DNA of 64,000 bases from Sapria himalayana (Eukaryota; Streptophyta; Magnoliopsida; Malpighiales; Rafflesiaceae), in assembly GCA_029783825.1 (NCBI GenBank), contig JAREIK010001718.1:945898-1009897 (forward strand), given 5' to 3'. Shown here piece after piece: positions 25,458 to 36,968 of the stretch. The notes below the pieces were generated by a model, which worked only from the letters and a program-made list of their open reading frames with translations, was not told the DNA's origin and did not search any database. The first letter of the stretch is position 1; each line of letters opens with the position of its first letter. Both the position numbers and the translations under genes were made by a program.

Positions 25458-26433
25458 CAATTAGGGGCAAATTCAAAGTGAATGTAGGCAACACTTGGTT
25501 GAGTTTATGGTTTGGCACTTATATTCACATTTGAGCTTGCATTAGTAGCCCTCAATTCATACAAGAAACTTCTCAACACATCTCACATGAAATAGTTCTC
25601 AATGTTAGGCTAAATTGATATTTAAAATAGAGTTATATACTTATGTGTGAATGATACATTATTTTTATATTATTTATATTTGTGATAATGTTGTATTATG
25701 AAATATTATTAGATATGGATGTGTTATAGAAATGATTTTAGATTGTTACTATATCATAGATTGTGTATGTCAATCATGATGAATGGTGACATACGTGTCA
25801 TGGAAAATACTCACATAGTATGATAAGAAGAAAGTAACAACCCTTCTAACTTTAATATAGGAAATAAATCTTAATGTGGAAACTCAATATTGAGATAATT
25901 AAATCATTGCAAGTATGATCCTTATAAAGCCAAAAGAACAAATATATTTATGACTAATTCAGTATACATATTTTAGTTGACCTAACCTCAAGTAATATAG
26001 GGGTTAAGTAGAATGTCTAACATAGGAGTTTAACCATAGTGTGTAAGTCATGTGTTAGTCATGGCAACCAGTGATAGAAAAATCATGGGACACATACAAG
26101 AAAAGGTGACCCATATGGTGATGCCAGCATTGCTAGTCAAATTCTCATATATGCTTTCCATATATGACATTCATAGGAAGACATGTTAAATATCATGAGT
26201 ATGATACTTACGAAGCCAAAAGTTCAAACATATTTATTATTATATTATCTCATATCTTCAAGATTTATAATTCATAGGAATTAAGTGCATATTCGAAGCA
26301 ATCATCAAGAGTAATTGATGATTTTCCTAAAAGGAGTTTATGTGCTAATGACTCGTAAATAGAATAACTTGTTGCTTCAGTGGTCAAATACCAAATAGAC
26401 TTCTATAAGGGAATCATCCTTATTACAAGAAGA

Positions 26434-26560
26434 TAAAGATGTCAAATGGGTCGTGTCATGCCGAAATGACCTAGTTTTTGCTGGCCCAATTTTTGCTAGT
26501 CTAATCGGACCACTGTGTCATGTTGATCACAGCCAAATACGGGAGTCATGCCATGCGACT
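26434..26560. mobile_element. Lone hAT-like terminus
   Basis: TAAAGATGTCAAATGGGTCG resembles the family's left terminus, followed by GGCCCAATTTTT-type sequence. No partner terminus is found to the right, so this is a truncated copy or one joined to other DNA. It marks where the 3' LTR of Athila-like element 1 is cut. Confidence 0.5.
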
Positions 26561-26766
26561 TAATTTGTCTCATCAAAAGGCTAATGTCTAAGCATCTGAT
26601 TGTTGCATTCCTTCCTAACTTTCAACAAGTGGAATATAATGACAATGAATCAATAATTCTTTGTGAATCTTGCTCTTCTAAATATGAAGTACCTAGTTCT
26701 GGGTCAACAAATGAAACAACTATCACCCTTGCCCATCTAAAGGAGTTGTTTCCTCCCAACTCCTAG
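26548..26766 (+). CDS. Unidentified 72-codon open frame next to a hAT terminus
   Basis: An open frame of 72 codons with mixed, protein-like composition (for example ILCESCSSKYEVPSSGS and LAHLKELFPPN), unlike the low-complexity frames elsewhere. I do not recognise a family. It lies just inside a lone hAT-like end, so it might be the tail of a captured or flanking host exon. There is no splice model or upstream exon that I can support, and chance is possible. Confidence 0.2.
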   Translation: MPCDLICLIKRLMSKHLIVAFLPNFQQVEYNDNESIILCESCSSKYEVPSSGSTNETTITLAHLKELFPPNS

Positions 26767-28613
26767 CTCTACTTCTCCCTCTGATCCTTGTAGATGAATT
26801 CCAAGACCAAACATATTGATGATAATATGTGAGGGCTATTTAAAGTACTTTATGCATGTCTATAAAGAAAGATATGTTGGGTTAGTATAGCACATCGCAA
26901 TTGTTAATACATTATACATTGATTGATCAACCAACACGATATACCATGAGTCAAATGGATTCACTAGTAGGGGTTAGTGTGACTAGCTTTTAATAAGCAT
27001 GTAGCTACATGTTGAAACTTTATATAAAGCATAGGCCAAAGTAAGGAAAAAAAAAAAGTACTCAATTGAAACAAAAAGAAGAAATTGAATTTTAATCCTA
27101 ACATTCAAATTTTTTTTCATTGAACAATGCATTTGCAACAACCGTTATGTGATTCTTGGCTTTAGATAGTGGATGATTAGAATCCATGTAGCTATAATAT
27201 TGTTGTTATTATTAAAATATATGTCTGATATTTTATATTATATATATATATATATATGTATATGTATATCATAGTTTATATTAATTTTTAACTATGGAAT
27301 ACCTATTGATGTACTACAATAATATATATGAAGAGCAGTTTTAGATCACATAAATAGTATCCTCAAATAAAAATTTTTGACAATCTCTAATACAAGAGAA
27401 ATATTATGCATATGACCTTACTTCATCATGATGTATTCGACATGTACTATAGTATTGTATGGAGAAAACCAACAATATATTGCTCATTTTTGTTTGCAAT
27501 AATATTCCAAGATATTTTTTTAATAAGCATGTTCTGACTTGCACAAATAAAAATAATAATAATTTAATGATAATTTTTTCTAAAGAAAATAATCATTTAA
27601 AATTATATTACATTATGATTTTTCTATTTACCAGCATTTAGTTTACACTAGGTTGTTGTTTAATCATTCTGATTTTGATTTCTAGTTGCGTACAATTTTT
27701 TTCTAATATTTTTTTTTTCTAATTTTTTTTTTCTAATATTTTTTTTTTCTAATTTTTTTTTTCTAATGTTTTTTTTTTCTAATGTTTTTTTTTTCTAATC
27801 CCAAGTTTTTGTTCATATTAAATTATTTATTCAATCCCACAACATAAACCATTTTGTTTCATTAAAAATAATTGCTAGATTCAAAATAAAGAATATTAAT
27901 AAGTGAATATAAATGATAAATCTTAATCTAAGTTATTTGATTTCTACTTCACCATCTCAAAATTTGTTTCATATATTTCTATTTTAAATTAATTTGTAAT
28001 AAGTACTTTTAATATTTATAAAAAAATATTATAAATATTGAACATTAAACAAAGCATTTTCCATTGTAATCAAGAAAAAGATTTCTACACGTCACACATG
28101 TATGTGCGTGTGTACATATATATGTACATAGTAAATCTTGAGTTTTAATATATATATATATATATATATATTCTAAATATAAAAGTGTTATGACATAAAT
28201 AATAATAGTAAATCTTTTTCCATTGAAAAACATATTGAATATATAAAAAAGGAACAAACGAAAAATAAAATACTATGATTTCTTGGTCCCATACAAATGA
28301 TATACCCATGATCACATTTAGATTATCACATAAGCATTTATTATCTTTCATTCTTATAAAGAATGAGATGGAGAAAAACAAGTAGACCAACAAAAAAAAA
28401 CAAAAACATACCACAAATTGACACATGGTCCTATACTATATTCATTATTATTTCTTCTAGACACATACACATCAACGGAAAACCAAAGTGAGATCCCTCC
28501 GCCTCCCCTGCTCTAGAGGCGTATATAAATATATCTACACTACATACACTTTCTCGTAGAAACATTCCAAATATATACTTTGTATCCATGAATATGCCAC
28601 AGGGGAGGTTATT
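26767..28613. other. AT-rich intergenic stretch, no gene seen
   Basis: This contains TA runs (27236-27257, 28149-28171) and at about 27706-27800 a small tandem repeat of TTTTTTTTTCTAAT-type units. No coding domain was found. It is downstream of the RING1 gene and presumably includes its 3' UTR at the right end; no canonical AATAAA is obvious within the first 100 bases after the stop. Confidence 0.6.
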
Positions 28614-31600
28614 CTAAGACTTCTTCTGATATGCCAGAATCTGAAAAGAGAAAAGAGGGAGTAAAAACATTAATTGATGCAAAGGCTTGGAATAACATAG
28701 ATTTTTTCTTTTATCTTTTTTTTCTTTTTTTTTTCTTTTGAGTTTTTTGAGACAGTGCTAACCATATGCCCATGAGTCAGACAGCACGTTTCGATTCCGG
28801 CTAGAGTTTCTTGCTCTTGTAAAATTCTCAACACATCTTTGCTGGCAATGGCGCCAATTTTATTTGGTGCAGAAATTGCATTAGAGGAAGTTAAGGTGTT
28901 GCAGGGCCTAGAACTCATCTCCTTTACTAAGCATATTTCTAGTTGGCTATCTTGTAAGGCCGTATGGTGAGCAACATACTGGAATAGAAAAAAGGTTTAA
29001 GGAAAGCAAATTGAGCCTCACAGATAGAAAGCATTTTCATGGGGAAGAAGAACACTACCTGGCATAGATATTTGACAGAAAGAGTTGGCCTGCAGTAAAG
29101 GTATGGCTGCTGCAAGCTGGGTATCACTTGTTGGTCCATTGAGAGAAGCATGAGATAGATGCCAAACTGAGACTAGAAGAAACCAATTCAGACTTCAACT
29201 CAAAAACAAAAATCAGTCAGCAGTAATGGATGGTGGATCCCAACCATTGGTGGAGATGGGTATCATTGTTCATTGCAAAACTAATGAGAAACAACTTATG
29301 TAATTTGAACATGTGACCCTTTTTTTTTTAGATTTAAAACATCAAGATTAATGAGTTAATTAACATTACAAATGGAAAAAAAGAAATTATTAAATAATTC
29401 AATATTGAGAGGAAAAGATTTTTTGTTTTGTTTTTTAAAAAATGAAAGAAGAGAAGTCTCTTTGTGCGATGGCAAATGTATTCGTCCAAAAGTGGTGAAT
29501 GTCAAGTTCAAGACTCTTCAGACGTAAGTTCTCTGATTTTCAAAGATAAGATTGTCAAGATATTAATATCTCTCATATCCTATGCCAAGTGAAAACTTTG
29601 TGCACTCTAAAAAATTTTTTTAAATGCATATAACGGGACAAAACTAAAGAGAAATGTCTTTAGCAATTTTAACATGCGAAAGGAGACATTGAGGTTAATA
29701 AGTTAGATAAGATTACAAAGGAAACAAATAAATAATTTATTAATTAGAGGAAATATTTTTTTTTTCTTTTTTAGAAAGAAAATGAGTTGTGATTTGTTGT
29801 GATGACAAATATTTTCGTCCAATGACAATAGGTCTCGAATTCAATAGTACCTCAGACTTTCAAGGATAAAGTTATCAAAATATTAACCTCTACAATATTA
29901 CATACTAAGTGAGAGCATTTTACATTGTGTACGCTATTTTTTTAGAAATGAAGGAAATAGGACAACTAATGAGAAATAAATATGTTATATAATTTGATCG
30001 TGTGAAAAAAGAAACATTAAGATTAATAAGCTAGATAAGATTACCAATGGAAATGAAAACTATTATATAATTCAATAACGAGAGGAAAGATTTTTTGTTT
30101 CCTTTTTTTTTTAAATAAAAGAAGAGGTCATGTCTTGATGCGATGACAAATATTTTTTTCTAAAGACAGTAAGTCTCATGTTCAAACTCATTAGAAGAAA
30201 CTTCTCTAATTTTCAAAGTATAAAACTATTGAGACATTAATCTCTTTCGGGCCCCACACAAAGTGAGTCTTTACATTAACACTAGGTACAACATTTTTTT
30301 TTTCTAAAAAAGAAAGAATTAGAACAAAACTAAAGAAAACGCCCCATGTAATTTATGCATGTGAAAAAAAAAAACATTGACATTAATGAGTTGGATAAGA
30401 TTACAAACAACAAAAAATTATTAGATAATTCTATAAAGAGAATGAAAAAAAAACAAACATAAGTTATATTTATATGAAAATATGCAAAATGATCATATTA
30501 TTTGGAAAATTTAAATAAATATAATTGAATTGATCTCAAAAATATGATAATTTAGATATGATAGTAATGATGATGATGCTGATGATAATGATGATGATGA
30601 GTATAGGATAAAAAAAATAATTTTTGTTTTTTTTTATTTTAAATTTTAAAAAATAAAAACCAAGCTTTTAGAAATAATGAGAAATGATTTAGGAAACAAA
30701 AAATAAAAAATTGAAAATAGAGATGGAACAAGTTGAATGTATTTTTTGTTTCAAATGGTGAAAATAATAAAAATCAAGAAAAAATAAAATTTGGTTTCAC
30801 TTTACCTCATTATCATTTTCCTCCATGCTCCTTAAATAATCAGTCAACCTAACGAGTCGGCCATTTCGGTTGTTCTTCCCATTGTTGCCACTTGAGCTTC
30901 CATAGCGAGTGTGGCTGCGAATACCACCTCTTCCCCAAGAAAGCCTTTCTGAGGATCCAACGAGCATGGTAGGAGCTCCCGTTGCTTCTCTATTTGGCTC
31001 TTGGCCATTTTCATCACTACCAACATCTCCATTCGCAGAAGATGATTCTCTTTGTTGATCAACATTTGCATCCTCAGCTTCATCACATCCTCGAAGTTCG
31101 CCATTTCGGAAGCTCCTTCTCCCCCTAGGGTGAGATTCTCGATAACGGGTTTGCATTCTCCTTGCAAATGGAGCTTTGAAAGCTTTGGCAGCCGTCCGTT
31201 TCCTACCCAATGCTTCTGCTTGCCGTCGAAAAGTTTCCGCAATGGATTCCTGAATCTATCACGAGCACAAATTGATATGTAAAATATAAACTTTTATCAT
31301 ATCAAGAATGTGCTTTGATGATGATGATGATAATAATAATAATAATAATGACATGATCTAGGAAGAGATAGAATGAATAATTTCTAAGAAATATAAGAAA
31401 AAAGAAAAGAAGTTAGCATATTTAATTTTTGTAAGTATACGCAATCATAGCCAAGCCTTACCAGCCGATTTCGAGCCTTCTCCTCTTCGTGGAAAGCCAA
31501 TTCCTAACCAGCAATCAATTGAGAGGTTGTAATTCTCATGCCACCCACAGTATGTATCAAGAATGATAATCTAACATAACAGAATGCCCATACCTCTTCC

Positions 31601-34197
31601 TCGTATTTGTCAATGTCTGGATACAAGGTCGCAATTAGAGCATCATAATTTGGATCATCTCTCAAAGAACGGCGACTAGGACAATGTGTACGGCAAGCAG
31701 GACACTCATTGTTCCTGAAGTTAATCTCAACCATCCATTTTTCGCAATGTCATTATCAAAATTCATTGATTAATTAAGAAGTTGCCAATAAATCTGAGGC
31801 TTACCCGAGTCGCATAGATTTGTCAATGCACTCCCTGCAGAAGCGATGCAAGCACTCCATCACTGTTCTGGTTTTCCTGATGATCCCCAGGCAGATTGGG
31901 CACTGCACTTCCTTTCGAATTTCAGTCAGGTTTACCACCACATATCTGCAGTACGAATTGATAAATCTATTCGCTTCCTTATTCATAGTTATATGACTCT
32001 GTTAGAGAATACGCAACATGCCATACAAGTCACTCCTCTACAGAATTATTTTCTTGGCCACCGTAATATAGAGTTATGATCATCACTGATATCACCATCG
32101 AAACATATTCTTCATACTATCGAGACCAGCCACTTAAATTTTAATTCTAAAATTATCATAGCAAAAAATATATACTAATTAAATTTATGTGAAAATTTGT
32201 GTAAGCATCACATTGTTTAGATATTAAAAATGTGAATTGATAACAAAAAATGTTAAACTTTATAGATAAGACTCTCACTTAATACATGATCTTTAAAAGG
32301 TTAATATTTCAATAATTTCTTCTTAAATTCAGATAATCTGTATCTAATAAATATGAAACTCAAGATATATCACACTTATACGAACGCACAACTTTTATAT
32401 TTTGATAATAATGAAAATCATACCCAGTGCACAAGGCTTCCGCTTCAGCACGGGATATGAGAGAAATTAATATCCCGATAACCTTACATCCAAAAGTCGG
32501 TGAGGTTACGTCGGATGAGTCTCAAATTTGAAACCTGCTATACTTGGATGAAGATTATCATTCACACCCAACAACATCTCAGGTCATCAATCATCTTATT
32601 ATTTTTCTCACTCAATTATACTTAACTTCAAAATTTTCATAAAATTCAATACATTTTTATTATAAATCAATGTGATCTTCTCATATGTTCTCATATAAAT
32701 CAAACTTTAAGATATTTTTTCTTATAGTTTTCATCCAAATTTTTGATAAAGTTATCTCTCCGTTTAAATCCTCTACTAACTTGTCATTGTTCTCACTCTT
32801 AGATCATAATCTAGTAGCATACGATTGTGTAATTATATTTATCAAATACTTTAAAAGCATGTCCGTGCTAAACCTCTAAAAACAAGCATTCTCAACTACC
32901 AGATAGTTTCTATATTGAAATTATGATTTCAAAGTTATTTTCTAAAAATTTAACTATTGATGCCGCTCTTTTGAGGGACAGAGATATATTTGATACCAAC
33001 CCCACGTACTGTTTATGTGAAGCTTAATATTGTTACCCAGATAACATTTTTCCTTCATCATGCATAATTTCATCAACTACCTGCTCTCCTAAAAAATATG
33101 AGTTTAGAAAAATTTGATTTTCAACTAAAATGGAGATTTTCCCCACAAGAAACCCATGGTTTTCAGGAAATCTGAATTATTGAACAATGCAAACAAGCCC
33201 TTTCAAATCTATCCATTAGTTATCAGCAAGTGTCAAAGAATCCTAAATATAGCTTTTCTCCTCTATATATGCAATAGAAAATAATTTATTTAAGCACTGT
33301 TTTGATATTGAATCAAACCAGCTAATTATCCCTTAGTTATCAGCAAGCTCACAGTTTCTTTCTTGTGTATCTGTTATTTTAAAGTAATGTACTAAAAAAT
33401 CTCCACCTAATTAGCCATAGCTCCTCATAAAAATACATACATATATAAGTGTGTGTGTGTGGGGGGGGCATCCACTTTCAGAACTAAAATAATATCAGAA
33501 CCAAAATCCAGAAGCAAATTCGAGTGACACAAACAACTCACAATGGCAGCAGAGAAATCAATAAAAAGCAGTTACTAACATAAATACACAAATTCCCATG
33601 CACAACACCACACCAGTACAACGCATGTTCCCTGCAATCTATCTTGCAGAACAACTTGTCGCTGAAAATATTATTCCTCGTGATTCGAAATAAATAAAAA
33701 ATGACGTGTCTTCTTCGATTGAGTAACGAACTCAAGTAAAACCGGAGATATATCCAGGAGCATGAAAGAATATCGGGGAGGAAAAGCCATGGACAGCATA
33801 AAAACTTCAATTCAGGATAAATAATCATCCCCAGGGGGACATGTAAAAGAAACAAAGAAAATAAGCACGTAGACCCAAATCAACTGCACGGCATTCATGC
33901 ATCAAAGACAGCTAATAAAACATGACGGACAGCAAATAGCCAACAAGCTGCAGAAGATTCAGGAGAGAGATGATGAAACATAACGTACTCTTCGTTCTCT
34001 TCCTCTTCACTTGAGGATGGGCTTCTTCTTGATTCTGTGCAGAAACAGGACATCGAGTTAGCAATGTTCAAATTTAAACTCGAAGGTGAGATGAGAATGG
34101 TGAAAGACAGCGTTTTTAGTTGACCTGTAGTAGCACGAGAATCACCATTGGCCTGCCGGTTTTCTGGGTCTTCGTAGCCATTACTGAGGACTGGCAT
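28614..34197 (-). CDS. RING1: RING1-type E3 ubiquitin ligase (Polycomb PRC1), nine exons
   Basis: Homologue of plant RING1A/RING1B, which monoubiquitinate histone H2A in the nucleus as part of PRC1. Minus-strand exons: 34125-34197, 33989-34034, 31805-31945, 31594-31714, 31462-31503, 30806-31255, 29059-29166, 28763-28978, 28614-28640. All introns are GT-AG, and the joined length is 1224 bases (407 codons plus stop) with frame kept throughout. Residues 25-40 are an acidic Ser/Glu stretch. The C3HC4 RING finger uses C55, C58, C71, H73, C76, C79, C91 and C94, followed by RRSLRDDPNYDALI. 128-291 is Arg/Ser-rich and probably disordered. 292-407 is a RAWUL-like ubiquitin-fold region (PYLYCRPTLSVKYLCQ, EQETLAGIE). 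Exon 7 could begin six bases earlier (29172) without frame change. It is shorter than Arabidopsis RING1A, mainly in the linker. No stop or frameshift was found, so it looks functional. Confidence 0.93.
29277..30450. repeat. Tandem repeat in RING1 intron 6, units of about 324-362 bp
   Basis: Three diverged units and part of a fourth start at about 29277, 29639, 29963 and 30324. Each opens with an AAAACTAAAGAGAAA-like block, then ACATTRAGATTAATAAGTT, a T-rich tract, GCGATGACAAATATTTTCGTC and TTTCAAAGATAA. Each unit also carries a tRNA B-box-like block (GGTCTCGAATTCAA in unit 2, TGTTCAAACTC in unit 3), so tandem SINE-like ancestry is possible but unproven. It lies wholly inside the intron. Confidence 0.75.
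30557..30602. repeat. GAT-rich microsatellite in intron 6
   Basis: GATGATGATGCTGATGATAATGATGATGA-type imperfect triplets. A similar run of GAT then AAT triplets is in intron 5 at about 31318-31350. Confidence 0.85.
32423..32548 (-). mobile_element. Possible SINE in RING1 intron 2
   Basis: The plus strand reads ACCCAGTGCACAAGGCTTCC, close to a segment found in plant Au-type SINEs. Then come AACCTTACATCC and CTCAAATTTGAAACCTGC, whose complement resembles a tRNA-type B box (GGTTTCAAATTTGAG). Size and order fit a tRNA-derived SINE in minus orientation. Divergence is high and no target duplication was defined. Confidence 0.4.
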
Positions 34198-34480
34198 TTT
34201 GGATTTGTACTTGATGAAGAGATGCTGAACCTGGCTTGGCTTGCGGCGGTATATTGGTGATGTTGCCTATTTGTGGAGGCGGAGCAGAAGACGAAGGGGG
34301 CGAGGTATTGTGTGCGAAGACGTGACTGATTATTGCTCGACGATCCTACTGCGTGTAACAGGGCAAGGCGTTGTGATGGGGAAGGGGGATATTGCCGGGC
34401 TTCGTTTTTCTTTTTTTTACCGAGTTGAGACTAGAGAACGAGAGGTGGATACCCAGCATTTATTCATTTATTGATGAAAT
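34198..34480 (-). promoter_or_regulatory. RING1 5' UTR and promoter region
   Basis: This is locally GC-richer sequence (pyrimidine-rich and CCGCC/CGCC motifs on the minus strand) immediately upstream of the RING1 start, unlike its AT-rich surroundings and without the hAT signature. No convincing TATA box lies close to the start; an AATAAATGAATAAATG stretch near 34458-34473 is the nearest candidate. The 77-codon plus-strand frame at 34241-34474 is antisense to this and not called. Confidence 0.5.
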
Positions 34481-34927
34481 AATTTTTTTTTTTTTTAAGA
34501 ATGGAATGAGCTCATTTTAAAAAGTTGCCATAAGTCTCTGAATTTTATGACCACCATTGATCCAAGTTTGCGTGGAGGCCTGTCCCTCATCAACGTCATT
34601 GTCGAATACAGAAGGATAGGAGTTTGTTTATCATATGCATCACTATACTTATGAGTTATGGGTTCGAACACATCATCTATTTGAAGCTCGATTTAATTCC
34701 CACCTTTAAAGATATCATATCCTTTTTACCCACGTGCAAAATTGCCATAATATTATTAATATTGCCACAATATTTTTCATCAATATAATATAAGAATTGT
34801 TTGATTTAATTCCAAAATTTAAGGTTACACCTTTAATATTTTATTAATTTTACGTATAAGCAATTATATCTATAATCAAAACCTAATTATTGATGGCAAT
34901 ATTAAATTTTAAAAATCAAATATTTTA
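34481..34927. other. Intergenic stretch, no gene seen
   Basis: AT-rich. 34610-34720 carries a B-box-like ATGGGTTCGAACACATC, which could be a SINE trace, but nothing else supports one. Confidence 0.4.
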
Positions 34928-35330
34928 TAGAGGTGTCAAACGGGCCGGGCCGTGCCGGCCCGGCCCGGCCCGTTTTTTTACCGTGCCCAGCCCCACGATT
35001 TAAAAATTGCCGGGCACGGCCCGCCGTGCCGGCCTTGCCTGGCCCGGTCGGGCACGCCTGACCAAGCAGTTCAGGATACGGGATGAACGCGGGTCGGGTC
35101 GAATCAGACCCGACCCGCGGTCTTTTTATGCGTTTTGGGGATTCCGGAGGTCGGGCTCACGAGACACGTGCCGCGTGCCGAACCGTGCAGGGTCAGGCAC
35201 GGCATGGCTCAGGCCGGGCACGGCACGAGCCCGGGCACGGATTTTTTCCGTGCCGGGCCGGCCCAGGCAAGGCTGAACCATGCCGTGCCTCATGTCGGGC
35301 CGGGCCAGCCCGGCCCGGTTGACACCTATA
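34928..35330. mobile_element. Non-autonomous hAT element, 403 bp, perfect target duplication
   Basis: It starts TAGAGGTGTCAAACGGGCC and ends CCCGGTTGACACCTATA. The flanking octamers ATATTTTA are identical. The interior is the most GC-rich in the window and keeps many intact CG sites (GCCGGGCCGTGCCGG type), suggesting this is the youngest copy. It lies about 730 bp upstream of the RING1 start codon. Open frames here are compositional. Confidence 0.95.
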
Positions 35331-36968
35331 ATATTTTATATATCCACAACTTTCATATGGTCAAAGTACTCTATAGTTTTTTATTTTTTTTTTTTTTGAT
35401 TATCATTAAGCATTTGATAGTTTTTAAAAAATTTATGCTAGCCTCGACCCAATTTCACAAATAAGTAAGTTTCATTGTGAGAAATCTATTTAATCTAAAA
35501 TTGAGAGCCGAACTCATCATGTAAGCCCCATAGTACTCTATGATGATGATGATATCAAACCAATAATTAGAATAAAAAGTTGCGTCATTTAGAAAAATGA
35601 CTCTTAAAATCTAATTTTGAAAAAAAAAAAAAAAAAAGATGATCCTTTATCATATGAAATAGATCTCATTTTATAAAATTATATTCGTTATTTTTTTTGT
35701 GCAAAAAAAAACCCCTTTTAAGTTTTTTTATAAATTTAATGGTAATCAAGTTTCATTTATAAAAAACTTAATTACTGCTAAGTTGAGTAAAATGTCAAAA
35801 AAAAAAGGTCATTCTTCTAATAAAATGATCAATTGAGTTATTTTTATAAATATCAAAGTATTTGTTAATCCAAATATCCCTAAAAAAGTATTTGCCCATC
35901 TTAATTAAAGTGAAAAATACTATAATTTATTTCTAAATTTCTATAATTTTTATACTATTCATATATATCCACATGAACATGTGCACACATGCATGCACAC
36001 ACATGCACACACATGCACACACACACACACATAATAAAAGTTAGATTTTATATAATTTATATTGATAAAACTTCACAATCCAAGTGTAGAAGAGTGATAA
36101 ACATGTATAATCAACAATAATTTTTTTTTCATTTATCAAGATATATTACATTATGAGATATAATAGTTATGGTGCCCGAATTATATTATAGAAATAATGT
36201 TTTTTAAATTAAAGTTAAATATGAGTCGAATGTTGTTTTATATGATGATATTGAACAAATAATAAGGTGAAAAATATAGATCCATAATTAAAATTATTAC
36301 TTTTGAGTAACATGAAAATTTGTTTATTTTCATATTTTGAGTCATATCAGTGTTTCCTATTAGTAAGTTGTGGATTTTCCAAGCGATCATTTACCTAGAA
36401 ATTTTATTTTTGGATATAATTTATCATTTAAAGGTCTCTTCAAGTACAAAATAAGCTGATATAAAATTTATTTAATTAGATTCAACTATTTATACATTTG
36501 ATTTTCTTAAAAATTGACATTAAATATTAATTATTCTTCTCTCATCACTCCATCTTGATGAAGTTTTATCATAAAAAAAATTATTGCATTTCTTGTTTAT
36601 GATTCTCACTTTGGTGATTACTTGTTATTTATTTCATGTTATTTCAAGTTTATTAACTTTTACTTGATTATCAACAATATGGTAATTTGATTGCTGAAGG
36701 ATGAGCTATAAAACCTAGAGATGTCAGATATATACCCTAGAATATCTTTGTCAATCACTTTATTCATATTATTGGGATGAGGCCTTGCCTGCTCCGACCC
36801 AGGGACCATGAGCCATATATATAGGCTGAGAGAAAAATATGAGATAAGTATGGGAGGAGAGGGAGAGGGAGGATAGGAAATAAAAAAAACCTTTAATTGA
36901 TTCTCTTACTTAATGTCATTCTTCTATGTCCTATTATATCATATATAAACAAACTCATTTATGTTTTA
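35331..36968. other. AT-rich intergenic stretch, no gene seen
   Basis: It holds short homopolymer runs and an ACATGCACAC-type repeat at about 35975-36031. 36720-36900 is slightly GC-richer with a GGGAGAGGGAGG purine run and may be part of an LTR belonging to the copia remnant to its right, but no boundary could be set. Confidence 0.4.

Larger units (their letters stand above)
20717..26433 (+). mobile_element. 3' LTR of Athila-like element 1, broken by insertions
   Basis: It is homologous to 12312-14030. Its three LTR parts (about 20717-21306, 24827-25064 and 25458-26433) align in order with the 5' LTR and are separated by a 3.5 kb hAT element and a 393-bp insertion. The last roughly 360 bp of the LTR is missing where a hAT-like end begins at 26434. 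Confidence 0.75.

Noticed and set aside
27706..27800. Evenly spaced short repeats, considered as a CRISPR-like array
   Set aside because: Units are T-rich with no spacers, in a plant context; simple slippage repeat.
30844..31282. Alternative frames on both strands over RING1 exon 6
   Set aside because: Shadows of the true exon; only the frame used in the gene model joins neighbouring exons.
34241..34474. 77-codon plus-strand frame upstream of RING1
   Set aside because: Antisense to the RING1 5' UTR and promoter, Arg-rich by composition, with no supporting splice or homology.
35007..35464. Arg/Gly/Pro-rich frames
   Set aside because: Inside the perfect-duplication hAT element at 34928-35330.
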